A stretch of 64,000 nucleotides of DNA, taken from Argentina anserina. Lineage: Eukaryota > Streptophyta > Magnoliopsida > Rosales > Rosaceae. The DNA lies in contig NC_065878.1 in NCBI RefSeq assembly GCF_933775445.1, positions 4,548,001 through 4,612,000 of the forward strand. Direction: 5' to 3'. Below, one piece after another: positions 45,671-57,641 of this stretch. The position numbers and the translations under genes were made by a program. The notes beneath the pieces are model-generated. The model was not told where the DNA came from, did not search any database, and saw only the letters and a program-made list of their open reading frames with translations. Within the stretch, counting starts at the first letter, position 1. Every line of letters starts with the position of its first letter.

Positions 45671-46645
45671 AACAAATTTAAAGTATGAATGAAGGTCAAG
45701 ACCATCAAATAATCATCATGGTAACAAACTAACAATCATATTACCCAAGAGCACATGTACACAGTACACTATACAATACACTATTACTTTTAAAGATGAC
45801 ACATTCCTAGAAATTACAGAACTCAAAATATGACCAGGACATGAGTGAATGAAACACACTAAAACTCTCAAGGACAAAATTCATAGGAATGTGCACTGCA
45901 CCCAATGCTTTTCACTGTTTTCAGGGAAAATTATGATATCTTACATTACAGAAGCCGATACTGATTTAGCATGCAGCTCTTCATGTCTTGTCACATATCA
46001 GAAACATACTATTACACATTCATACAAGAACTATGTTCTCTATTCTGGGTTTTTTCTCTTTCTCAATTCCCCAATTTTACCTGGTTGTTCAAATACTTTT
46101 CTGTATCTATTCCATTTCATTGTTTGGAAATTCCGTTTTATTTGCTCACCATTGGTATGCTATCTTCTTCAAGAAAATGAAATGTATCAATTTCCAAACA
46201 AAATTTATACAAGGGGTTAAGGGGTGATATGATTAGAACACCGTTCAAACTAAGCATCAAGGAGACCTACAGGTTTCTACTGAAACACAATCAATCAGTA
46301 ATTTCCAGACAAACAAAACAAAAACTTGAAAGATGAAACCAAGAAATGAGGTATCAATGGAGTTTAATCTTGTCCATATGAGCGTGATTGTTTGAGAGGG
46401 AGTTTTCTTTGGATGCTTCTCCGAAGATGTGACATGCAATAGTGAAATCAAAATCTAGGGAGAGTGAGCTTTCATTTGAGCTATCAACCGAGACGATCGG
46501 TGTTCTGGTTCACCCTAGCTTGTAATTCTTGCCTCTTTCGCCGACTCCACTCTCTAAAATCGAGACTTCGTCGACGAACAAGATAAACAAGTGAAAGACC
46601 AAGGTACGACCCGTCTAATAAGAGGTCCGAGCCGGTCAAAGCTAG

Positions 46646-46688
<43 letters not shown>

Positions 46689-46988
46689 ATGTATTCAAAC
46701 AAAGGACAGTCGGTTTATTTTTGTTATGAATCGTTAAGAAATCACACTCGTAAGTCCTATAAACATGGGGAGATCATTAATGCGACTAGAAACCCTTTCT
46801 GCATCAGGAAAGCCTCTACTAAAGTAAAATAGAAAAAAGAAAAAAACCAGTGCTCCAGTCCTTTACCCTTTTAGTATAGGAATAGTTAAATCCAGTATTG
46901 TTTAGGAAACCTTGTACAAAAAACTATATATATTAGCCAAACACTGCAAATCCACCAACAGCAGAAACTCAGCTCTGAACAATTTGTC
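45671..46988. other. Intergenic region upstream of the MED15-like pseudogene
   Basis: No gene is supported. Contains a (CT)n run at 46648-46687. The remaining frames are short and not domain-like. Confidence 0.4.
46648..46687 (+). repeat. (CT)n microsatellite
   Basis: An uninterrupted CT/GA run of about 20 units. Confidence 0.95.
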
Positions 46989-49415
46989 ATGGAGGTTCCA
47001 CTTTCTGGTGTTCAGAAGAATCATCAGATGCAGAAGACATCGGAATCTATGATTAAGAATCATCCACAGAATGCGTTTAGGCAAAGAAACCCATCACAAC
47101 ATGCTCTTTATAATCATCAGAATGTATCATCATCAGTCTGCTAATGCAATCACAGAAGAATAATGTGATGAGGAGAAGATTAGCTGCAGCTACTCTACAA
47201 CAGAATCAGTCAACTGGCCCCGACTTTGCGCAGCAGCAACAACACGTTAGCATACCAGAAGAATGATGCACAACAACATTTACATGGGCGGGACATAAAT
47301 CTTTCAGGTCCACATCATGTGCAAATGAGGCAAAGAAAAATTGTCTCCACACAGAAACAGAATCAGTCAACTGGCCTTGACTTTCTGCAGCAACAACGCA
47401 TGTTAGCATACCAGCAGAATGACACACAACAGCGTTTACATGGGCAGAACATAAATCTTTCAGGTCTGCATCATGTGCAAATGAGGCAAGCACAGATTTT
47501 CTCCACACAGCAACAAATTCTTGAGAGGCAGTTGAACTCTTCACAGGAAGAGAGGATGCAAAGGCAGCAAACCCAAGTGGAACAATATGAGCAGCAAACA
47601 CATCAAATGGCAGGAATGCCAGCTTCCAAATTATTAAGGGAAGGGGAAGTTTACCAAAGGGTCCAAACGCTAAGATGCAAGTATATTAGAGAACTAACAG
47701 TTGTCTACCAAAGGCTCACATATTGTCTCCAGAACATAGATATACACAATATCCAAAAACTTGAAGTAGTAAAGAGCTTATATCAGAAAGTCGAGATTAT
47801 CCTTAAGATGCTAAATATGGCAGAATTCAACATTACACCCATTATGGAGGAGCAGTTGGAACTACTTGAGAGGAAAATCAGGTATACTCTTCACCGATGT
47901 AGACATGAACAGCCTGTTTCTGCACTAGAGCATGAGAAACTTTCTTCTGATGTGCACGACAGGCGTCAATTTGTGCAGCCTGATTCTCGGACTCTTCAAG
48001 CTCAGACCAATCAAGTTGAAAAGAAGCCACCACTGCAGACGGTGAACATGGAATGTTTTGCAACAAAGATGAAGGAGAGAAATGTGACAAAATTGATGAA
48101 CTTTTCTGAGCCACCAATCCTGCAACATGGCACAAAACATTTGCAAACCAATTTGACAAAAAAAAATTCAGCTCAAACAAGTTCCTCCAGAAACTTAACA
48201 AAAACTACAAGCAGTCTCCCACAACAAAAAGTCCAAATTCCCATTCACAGGCCACAGTCAAATGTGAATACTTATGAGTCAAGTTTTAGTGTGCCTAAAG
48301 AAGTGCATCTCAAACGGCTGAGTGTGCAGACTCAAAAACCAGAACAGCAGTTATTGAAGAGGTAGAATCACCTACCAGTGAAGTTGCAGTCTGAAGCTTT
48401 TCCTAATCCTTTGCAGAAAAATCTTGAATCTTCCGGTCAGCAAGTTGCTAAACATACCTCTCAGAGTGAAAAGAATAATCTCTCAATTCATTTAGCAGAG
48501 GCTAGAACTCCTCTGAACTCAATAACCTCACCTTCTAGATCTTCTTCTTTGGCTCCCAAGGTTTCACTACCAGTGCCTGTTGAGTCTGAGAAACCTATGT
48601 CAGATACTCCATCCCATTTTAACGCTGGAAATATCGAAGATGAGCAAGTAAAAGGTGCGCAAGAAGCCCCAACATTAAGTACTCTTTTACTTGACAAGTC
48701 CAACGATGACGTTCATTCTAATAAGTCCACAGTAGATTCTAACGAGCTGCAGCCTATACAGAAATTGCTTAAGGTGGTAAACTCCATGTCATATAAAGCC
48801 TTAGGTGCCTCTGCTTCATACATTGCTTCAGTAGTGTGTAGGACTGATAGGATGAAAATGAAGAGACCGAGAAGTACATTGCCAATTATTGATGCTGCTT
48901 CAGAAAGTGGGATCTGTCATATGATGAAAAGGCCTAGGCTTGAGGTTAACCAAACCCTCTTCGAAGAAATTAGAGCAATCAGCCAACGACTAATAAACAC
49001 TGTGCTAGATATCAGTGACCAAGAGACTGCTCGATCAGTTAAGACTGGTAGAGGAACCGTTGTCAGGTGCTCCTTCGTTGGCGTAGCCATCAGTCTTGAT
49101 CTGATGTCTTCAACAATGTTTCAACTCCAGCCATTGAGATTGCTTGTGCCTCCAAGTTATCCACTCTGCTCTCCTATATTTCTGGACAAGTTGACAGTGC
49201 AAGTTGGATATGAACCGGAAGATCTCTCTGCAAAGGTCATGTCCAAGCTAAGTCGCTATCTCCGGACAATAGAGGAGCCGTTATCTCTTGGGGAGATAGC
49301 CAACGATTGGGATACATGTGCCCGAGAGGTTTTATGTGAGCATGCACAACAGATTGGGGGAGGAACCTTCAGTTCCAAGTATGGAACCTGGGAAGATTGC
49401 CTCACTACTGCTTAA
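46989..49415 (+). pseudogene. MED15: MED15-like (Mediator tail subunit) partial copy, no introns, with stops and frameshifts
   Basis: Pieces 46989-47147, 47226-48365 and 48378-49415 are in the same frame. The first two are joined through a shifted stretch (LAAATLQQNQSTG frame), and a TAG at 48363 separates the last two. The content is the Gln-rich middle and C-terminal conserved part of plant MED15: LQPIQKLLKVVNSMSYKALG, VRCSFVGVAIS, LRLLVPPSYPLCSPIFLDKL, LRTIEEPLSLGEIANDWDTC and the terminus GGGTFSSKYGTWEDCLTTA. The N-terminal KIX domain is absent. Functional MED15 genes have many introns and are far longer, so this is probably a 5'-truncated processed copy, though I see no clear poly-A tract. 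A 157-bp segment is tandemly duplicated near the start. Confidence 0.78.
47201..47512 (+). repeat. 157-bp tandem duplication inside the MED15-like pseudogene
   Basis: The unit begins cagaatcagtcaactggcc at 47201 and again at 47358. It ends with ctccacacag at 47345 and 47501. The first copy lacks two bases relative to the second (caacaacacgttagc against caacaacgcatgttagc), which causes one of the frameshifts. Confidence 0.85.
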
Positions 49416-50620
49416 TTATTTGTTTCCCAAATATGTTTGCCTAGGTATGTATAGAACAAGTTGCATGTTAATTTAGCAGAGAAAATGTTATTTGTGTAAC
49501 AACAATTAATTGGGAGTATACCAAGTGGGAAAATTTACCTCTTGCCACTTGTGCTTCGCTGGTTTCTTGGTGCGGCTGCCGGACGGGAAATCTTCCAATT
49601 GCTACTCTGTTTGTACTTGCCAAGGTATGCTTAAGGGATGGGTCTTTGGTTGTCTGCTTCGATCTTCTAACAGGTTTTGCTTCAGCGATGGTCATGCCCT
49701 CTCTATATTCTGTTGCTGATGAGACATCTTGGGTTGATCTGTATCGACGATAAAGGCATTTTAATGCTTCGTCGGAATCGAAATCAATCCCTTTGGTTAA
49801 ATTTTAAATTTCAAAAAGAAAAAGAGATTGCTCAGACCTTGGTGGTTGGTTTAGATACACACATTATCCATACACTAACAAATTTATTTGATAAATCTCG
49901 GTTGGACTTGAGCCCACCCAACTATCAACGTAGATCCGCGCATGGATGGCGGGAGTTGGTGGTGGTGGTATCGACCGAGATAGGTTGGCGGGTGGGATTT
50001 TGTTGTCGTCGTCGAACCCTTCATTCGATTTTGATTGGGAAAGGGAGGGGCCACCACAGCGGCTTGGTGTGGTCTTCGTGGTATGGTGGTAATCAGATCG
50101 GCAGCTAGACGTTCTTCGCTGGGGCAGATCTCTGATCTTGAGATATTGGGTTTTTGGTTCGGGTCGGAGCCGATTCGATATGGTCCAGGGATGTTGGCGG
50201 TCTGGTGCACCGGGCAGTACGCTGTTACGGCAGGCATGACACCACTGACGGCGGTGGTTTCTCCCCTCCCCATAGCTTGGGCTCGGGTCCTTTATTTGGG
50301 CCTGGTCTGGGTTGAGGAAATTAGCCCATTTAGGATAGTGTCTAAAGTTTTGTATTATTTTAAATTTTTAGATGTTCGTCGTTTATTGCTTTCAATAAGA
50401 AGTGTGTTATGTCCCAGTTGTTGCACTCTGTGTGCCATGATTGCTCTATTGAGGCGGTGAGTTCCTTACTTTGTCAAATAATTGCAGCCTCCTAGTGGCA
50501 GGATGAAACTTAGCGTCACTGGTATTGTCCAGTGGCAATATGGTAGGAAAGCTAATAGACATAGTAATTTATGACTCGACATAAACGTTGTCTTTCTGTT
50601 ATGTCGCTAAATTTGTAAAG
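49416..50620. other. Unassigned sequence, possibly LINE-derived leader
   Basis: A GC-richer zone (49900-50300) holds open frames on both strands with no domain. Its ggtggtggt/cggcgg content and the LINE-like tail that follows suggest a non-autonomous LINE, but this is weak. Confidence 0.3.
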
Positions 50621-50815
50621 CAAATGATTGTGTTAATGTTGCACACCTTGCTAAAAGGTGCTTGTTGGAATGTATAATTTATGTAGTGACGTCTGATATT
50701 ATTTCGAGATATTCTTACAGTATAGGGTTTAGGCTCAATGTCCCTCCTTGTATTCTCTGCGTTTTCATTAATGGATACAACGTGAGAGCAGCTGATAACT
50801 CATTAAAAAAAAGAT
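50621..50815 (+). mobile_element. LINE-like 3' end remnant
   Basis: ANDCVNVAHLAKRCLLE on the plus strand resembles the last RNase H motif of plant LINEs. It is followed by about 110 bp of T-rich tail and a run of eight or nine A's near 50804-50812. Confidence 0.45.
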
Positions 50816-51345
50816 TTCCCATGTTTAATTTTCGTTTATTTTTATTATAATTTGCCAATGGTTATTGTGGGCAAGGTTTCTCTCTTGTCCGCCGCTATTT
50901 TATGCTTGCGAGTCACCTCGAGCACACATATTATTTTAGTTTTAAGTTTTTATTTTATTTATTGTTATTGGTGGGCATGATTATGTAGAATGAGTAGTCA
51001 TATGTTTGTTCCACATAAAGATTTTACCAGTTCAACATGCTCAAGAGTTACAACATCACCATGAGGCAAGAACAAGACTGTTGTCATATACAATTTTATA
51101 GTACATTGAAATGATTACCATCTATATATTCGAGGTGTAGAAACTAATTAAACTTCCTTGACGCAATCGCCAGAGCAGGTTGACTACTCTAGAAGAATGG
51201 GTACACAAACTATCAATTAAGAGTCAGAAGCAGTGCACTTGATGATAGCAAGGATGTAGACTTTCATGCTAGCCTCTGATACACATGTGAAATAATGTAC
51301 ACCTTCAGTCAGAATATTGAAGTCACTTGAATATAAAAGCCAACA
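50816..51345. other. Unassigned AT-rich stretch
   Basis: No supported frame, RNA gene or repeat. Confidence 0.35.
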
Positions 51346-51640
51346 TACTCCCTTTTAAGCAATAACTACTTCCTTGAGAGATTAAACTCGGGCGTAATTT
51401 TTCTCTCCTCTTAACTGCGTGCCATAACCTTTCTTTTGTAAGGTCATCTATCCGATGGATACTCACACAATCATCAGTTTGTCGCACCTCATATCTGGCT
51501 AGCTTAGAATTTAACTCATCGCCACCATCCGAGGAACAATGCTTACTGATGTTATCATTTCCAATTGGAGGAATCAGAATAAGACGGTAGATTGACTACT
51601 TCAGCACAAGTCTTTTCCCCAAGCCAGAAAATATCTTCCA
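51346..51640 (-). pseudogene. Unidentified coding-like fragment with one frame break
   Basis: On the minus strand, MEDIFWLGEKTCAEVVNLPS runs to SDSSNWK and a stop. A second frame continues at once with DNISKHCSSDGGDELNSKLA, then VRQTDDCVSIHRIDDLTKER and LWHAVKRREKLRPSLISQ, and stops after IFK. The amino-acid mix looks like real protein and the two frames abut without a gap, which fits a single frameshift in a decayed exon. I do not recognise the family. Confidence 0.35.
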
Positions 51641-54349
51641 TCTTCTTCCCCGTTATGCTTAGCTTCTAATCCTTAGTGTCTGTTTCATTAACTGAAAGTA
51701 GACAGATAATAAAGTAACATCAAGCTTGATCCATACAAAGCCAAGAAACAAAGATTGAATACAATTGAAAAAAGAACAAAAAAAATTAAGTAAAAGGAAA
51801 ACAAAGGATGCATTTGACTGGATAGATTGGTGGAAGCGGAAACACGAAAAAGGGACATTTGATTAGGGGAAGAGACATCAATCTGGAAGCGAAATAAAAA
51901 AATAATATAATAAACAATCATACATTTTTGTTGATATTCTTTCGAGCCTGCCAGAACTCAGAATTTACCAAGGGGTGCTTCTAAATTACCCAGGAAATAT
52001 CCAAGTACCAGCAAACTTATTTACATTTATAAATATCTAATTAAACCACATAACTTCCCGATACCCAGCCAAAAAACACAGAGTGAAAGTTTTCCGGCGA
52101 AAGCACTGTAGGTGAGACATGAGATGGAGGACAAAACGATGCTATGGGTATTTGGTATTGGACCATAAGACCAAAGAAGTTATGATTTCGGTAATGGAAG
52201 TCAATTTCAGAGAAGGATTTCAGGTGAAGGTAAGGAGTAAGATAATCTTCAGAGGGTCTAGCAAAAGACAGACCAATTGTTGCTACCAAATATAAAACAA
52301 ATCCTCAGAAATGCCTACAAGAGAAAGTACAAATTCTAATATAATGCTATTCTCCCTCCTTTTCTCTATAAATAGCATATATAATAAAGGTTCAATCAAA
52401 TTGAACATATGTAGGGCTTCTTCCCACAAATTCAATAGATAGTTTAGCATACCAAAGAGTCGTGATAAAATGAGAAAAAAAAAAAGGAATGAAACCCGGC
52501 AAAATTGAAGCGAGAGAATGTCAATTATTATGGGTATGAGTTAGGACATGACTTTTGCTGTATTCAATAAATGAAAAGTATCACTGGATATTTGTTCGGT
52601 GTAGATATAATATTCCTGGGTCTACTAAACTTTTGTCGGGGTACATTTAGAAACACTATTTACCAAGTTAATGCCAAATAGCTTTTGTTACCAACATCAT
52701 TCTCTGCTATATGAATGACATGTAAAAAATTTCAAAAAGAATGGTTTGGGTACTTGGATGACCTATGTATGCTAAATGACGAATTTGTGTCTCAGCACCC
52801 TGTAAAACTGTGTGATTGAGTAATGTTTCAGCCTGAAATCGTAGAATATGGCTTTTAACTCGCCAAACTCATAGGTTTCTGTTGTCAGATCGAAACATGA
52901 TTAATCATGAACCTCATCAAGCTAACTGATGGCAAAAGAACATGTAAAACACCAAGGGAACTCCATCATCTCAACTACCGGCAAGCCTACCCAAATCCAA
53001 ATGGGAGTTGCTTTTTCTTCCAAAAAAAGAAACAAAAATAATGTAGAGATGGGAGGTTTTGATTTTTTTTCATGCTTTTGGGCAATGCTAGTATGTCAAA
53101 GAGAAGGTCGGCCTGGTGGCCAGTACATTTTATAGTCAACCCAAATCCAATGGCCCAGAACCAGATGTTCCATAGTGACCTGCAGTGTCCGCTTCTGGTT
53201 AAACCAGCACACCAATTAATCCCCTACGTCTACCTGACCACTTTTATTTTTAGAGGCCAAACCAACAGGTAAGCCATTCCAACCACCTGCTCTAAGTTAC
53301 ACAGCTCTAATGAAGCAAAGACCATGTGGCAATGGTGCACGAGGACATGTCACCAACACCTGAACCCAACCATGACTCCCTAATACTGACAAGTTTGGCA
53401 TAGATGAGAAAGGTCCCTTCAACCACACCAACAGCAGTAGCTACCTAAACCAATGAACCCTTGAAAAAGGTAAACAGAAAGATCCTGCAGCATCAGTGAT
53501 ACTGGAGTGACAAACACTGTGCAATGCAGAGATTGCTGCTGAGTTCTCAATGAAATCAGAACTCAAGAAGTTCGCACCACCATTTGAAAACCTTACCCGT
53601 TTGTTTATAAAAGATGAATGCATAGATGATTTGTCTCAAAACATTTGGTGCTGGAAAGGGGGAATAGAGATGCTTTTGAAGCATCAATGCAGTGACGAGA
53701 GAAGGTACAGCTTTCTTGTGTGTGTTATGTAACATAAAAGTATGGTTGTACACGGCAATATCCTATCCAAAAATTCAAACAGATATCTCTTTTGATACTT
53801 ATTGCATTCAAACTAATGTCTCATACCTATAGAACTGTGGGGGGAAAGAATATCAACAGCCTGAAATTGACTAAACTGTATTAACTACAATGTATAGAAC
53901 ATTTTTCTGATCTCAAGTGATTTATCTGTAACACTTTCACTGCATTTATACACTGCACATTACGCTGAGAAAATCAAAACACCATGTGTCTGTCCTTTCT
54001 AATCTACAACATTTACATTCAAAGGAAGCAACAAAAGCACCAGATACCACAATTCACGATACTTGCAAAAAAAAAAATCCCTTAAATTTCTTGCTCCCAT
54101 TTCTACCCCCAAAAACTCATAGCTAAATCTTTCCACCTTTATCTTTTCTTCATATTCAGTTCTCCCACGGTTCTGATTAGTATAAAGTTCTCTCATATTC
54201 TAAGCGAAAACAGTATGACAAAACTAATTCTGCAGAACACTTAGTCTTGAGCCATCTTAGATCTTAGAGATAAGGAACAAAATTGAAACAATGTACGAGG
54301 ATGAGGATTTTGATGCAGGAGGATTTGTAATTAAAAAAAGTTTAAATAC
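51641..54349. other. Long intergenic stretch without a supported gene
   Basis: All open frames are short (under 85 codons) and without domains. The part next to 54350 should include the 3' end and possible last exon of the SAC3C-like gene, which I could not place. Confidence 0.4.
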
Positions 54350-57164
54350 CTCTTAAATTGTTCCATGCCCCAAAACCTGTAGTTTTGAGACCCATCCTTG
54401 GGGTGACAAAAGGTTGTTTGCTTAGAGAGCAACATATTATGTCCTTCACCAGTGCAAATTTGAAGACCACAGGATTTGAGAAAAGATTCCAAATCTGATT
54501 CCTGAAGCAATATACATGTCAAATTTAAAATATAAATAAGATTATATTTATATATTCAGCTAATAGATATGAATTACAGTTATCGATAAACTACCTCCAT
54601 AATCAGGATTTTGGATAAATGCGACAAAGGATATGGATGAAGCTTGTAGCCACAACTATTTATGCAGGACACGGCTAAAATTCGAACCTGTAGTAATTAA
54701 GAAACATGTCTTTTCAGAATAAATTACACTATTGGAACGATCATTTTCATTTTCCGTATTCCTAAAAGTCGGCAAAGCTAGTGAAATTGATATTCATAAG
54801 AAAGGTTATAAACTGAATTCTAACAGTCCAGTTTCATTAGTAGGACAAACATCCGAGGGTTCTATTCTCAGGAATTGTGACAGTCAAGAAGTGGATGCCA
54901 GGTTCAAGACTTTGGTGTACGCTTGGGTTCTCCCAGAGGATGTTAAAACTTTGAACATCTCCACATAAGTTCTTTTTTTTTCTTAAAGATCCCAGATAAG
55001 TTTGTTGGACTTTTCAAATTTTGATCAATCCTCTCAATCAAACAGATTATCTCCTAGCAGGATTGCTTTTATAATTGCAAGCAATCCCTTCCTTTGTATG
55101 CAATGCCCTGAAGAGCTATTTCCACAAAGACGCAACAACTTTACAGTGCATGAAAACACGATCAACACTCTCCCCCTGTGAATCACACAACACACACAGA
55201 GTGACAGAGGGAGGAGAAGCAACAATTTCTCTCCTTAGTAGATCATTTCAAAAATTTGTCTCCATAAGCACATTGTAAAGGTACTTCTGAGCAGAGAATT
55301 TGTCAATCTTGGTCGCAAAGTTAGCCAACTGTTTCCCAAGGACATGTACCCTAATATGTGTTTTGATGCTTGTACGTTGATAGTTCCACATGGTTCATTA
55401 GTTTACACTTATTTTGCTTCAAAAAGAAAAAAGAAAAAGAGTACCAACTGCCAGATGATTTAAACAAAAAAGTATGGACCTGTCCTAGTGATCTTCCATA
55501 GAGTACAAAAAGGAAAAAAAAAAAAAGATAGAAAGTCATTTACCTCATCAATATAAGGCTCAATAATGCAGTATTGAAGATAAGATGCCTCGGCTGATAC
55601 AGTACTTAAGAAACGTTTATAGTTACCCATCCGAAAATATCTGTTATGTAAACAGATTCAAGCCAAGAATTAAAAGCAGCACAGTTCAAGAACAAAGATA
55701 AGGAGGGAAAAACTTTTAACAAAACAGTCTAAAGGGAAGCGAAAATTACCGTAAAATCTTTCGGGAAAACTGCATTTCCTTTGACTTGATTAACGAAGAA
55801 GGCACGTGACTAAGCCACCAAGAAAGTGAATCCCCCTAGGACCAGAAGAGGCTACATTTAATATATAGAGGACTACATACAAGAAGCTATAAGAACTAAA
55901 CGTAAATCAACATAGATGAATAGGGACCAACCATGGGCTGGCTATGAGAACCAAGATGAAGTAACACATAAAAGGAACAAAACTCAGCCTCGTTTTCATA
56001 AGTAGAATTGGAATGACGATTTGCATCATACAGATTAAATAGAGATGTCAAGGTCTTTGCAAGCTGCTCCATATTGAGGTGATGCATTGGAGAAGTATTT
56101 TGACTGCTGCAACCTCGAAGCTTATGAAGAGAAATTATATGAAACTTAACCTGTACAAAAAACACTAGATTAATAACTTCATTTGGAATTTCAAACCACT
56201 AAGAGCTCCAAATCCACAAAAGACAATAAACAAATAAAACAAAACTATTATGCATATGTGTATTTTCACCATTATCTAAAAATAACATTTTTTCCCTACG
56301 TAGAAGCAAATGTACGTGTGTATTATCACTTATGTGTGATAAAATTATGATAAAGTGCATCCCCAAACTTCAACTAAATAATTTGTGCAAAACTCCTTAG
56401 GTGTGGCCAAGTTCCTGTAACACTATTAATTTTGCCATTTTCTTTTTTATAAAATGGAACTGAGAGAAGTGTGCTCTCATTGCGCGATTTGGCCAAAAAC
56501 GTAACATACCATTTTCTGATACATGTGAATAGCTTTCTCCCCAACAATACACTGCATGCTCAGATCCTGCCTTATGGACCTCGTCCGGTCGAAGAGGAAT
56601 TCATGAACCACTTCAAAAGGATAGTCTCTCGAATCGAACAACTTCAAGAGGTAATCCAAAGTCTCCTCCAACACAGGCGGCGGCCGAACATCCGACGGTT
56701 CGACTTGTTTGGAAGTCATAGTTCTGCAAAACTAGACAGCAACAGAACAATGTCGGTTGTTATCATTCATTCAACTGCAAACAAACAGAGATGAAAGGGT
56801 AAAAAGAAGGGGGAAAAGTTACTTTTTTAACTGCAATGGATGGGGAAGAGAGAGCTGGATTGGCATTAACCCTCTCAAAGGGAGCTAAATCGCCAAGCCT
56901 TTCACGCTGTGCTCTTTCTGCTTCTGTATTATTATTACAAACCAATCAGTCAATCATCATCATCGACAGGAATTAGGTTTCGGAGATTTGATTGGTTCAC
57001 TAACCTGGGCACATCAGAGTGCAGGTGCCGACTATGGGAGGAACATCGGAAACGGCGCCGTGTTGTAGTTTGCCGGCGGAGGAGGGGGATCTTGATCCCC
57101 GAGAAGAAGAAGAAGAAGAAGAAGAAGAAGAAGAAGAATGATATCGACGCGGTCGTCTATCCAT
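54350..57164 (-). CDS. SAC3C: SAC3/GANP family protein, SAC3C-like, eight exons visible
   Basis: Minus-strand exons 57005-57164, 56823-56923, 56510-56731, 55932-56150, 55750-55835, 55544-55640, 54595-54687 and 54350-54501 join with consistent phases (about 376 residues). The start [10 protein letters not shown] leads into about 12 consecutive Ser, then the hallmark [19 protein letters not shown]. The SAC3/GANP domain follows: [107 protein letters not shown] and [14 protein letters not shown]3 proteins act in mRNA export (TREX-2) and proteasome-lid-like complexes in the nucleus. The last donor at 54349 may lead to a further exon that I could not identify. If it is retained, the protein ends KRYLNFF. 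Confidence 0.88.
55025..55320 (-). mobile_element. LINE zf-RVT fragment inside a SAC3C-like intron
   Basis: Within the intron 54688-55543, minus-strand [20 protein letters not shown] followed by CKVVASLW matches the zinc-binding region that follows LINE reverse transcriptases. It has a stop right after and frame breaks before. It lies in the same orientation as the gene. Confidence 0.7.
57102..57138 (-). repeat. Trinucleotide run encoding poly-Ser in SAC3C-like exon 1
   Basis: About 12 TCT codons (GAA on the plus strand) near the N-terminus. Length variation would change the number of Ser residues without shifting the frame. Confidence 0.9.
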
Positions 57165-57641
57165 GCCCAGGTTGCTCTCTCAGCTCTCTGCTTCTCCCTC
57201 TCTAACAACAAGACTCAATTTTTACGACGACACTCCATTTTCAACTACTCAACTACCTCTAAATTAATTTATTAATTATTTTTTTCTTGGGAAAAAATTT
57301 GATTTGGTGCGTTGCCAAGAATATCCTTTGGGTGGTATTTTCTAAGGGAGGAAAAATAACTACTTTAATGTAAAAATGTTATCATTGGCCCCAAAAATAT
57401 AATGTTGGTTCAGTTAAGAGCGGGTACGCGACTGGGAACGAATCCATCTGAAAACGAATTATGGGTTGCAACCTAAACAACACTTCTTTTAATTTCCTAT
57501 ATATTATACGCCGGTGGCAATTTGAACAGTGTGGCTACAGTCGCGCTACAGTACTCGGCTACAGTGAGCAACAGTCCGGGTTGGGCTTTTTGTTTGGGCT
57601 GTAGATTTATGTTAGGGGGTATATTTTCTTGCTGCCGTGTC

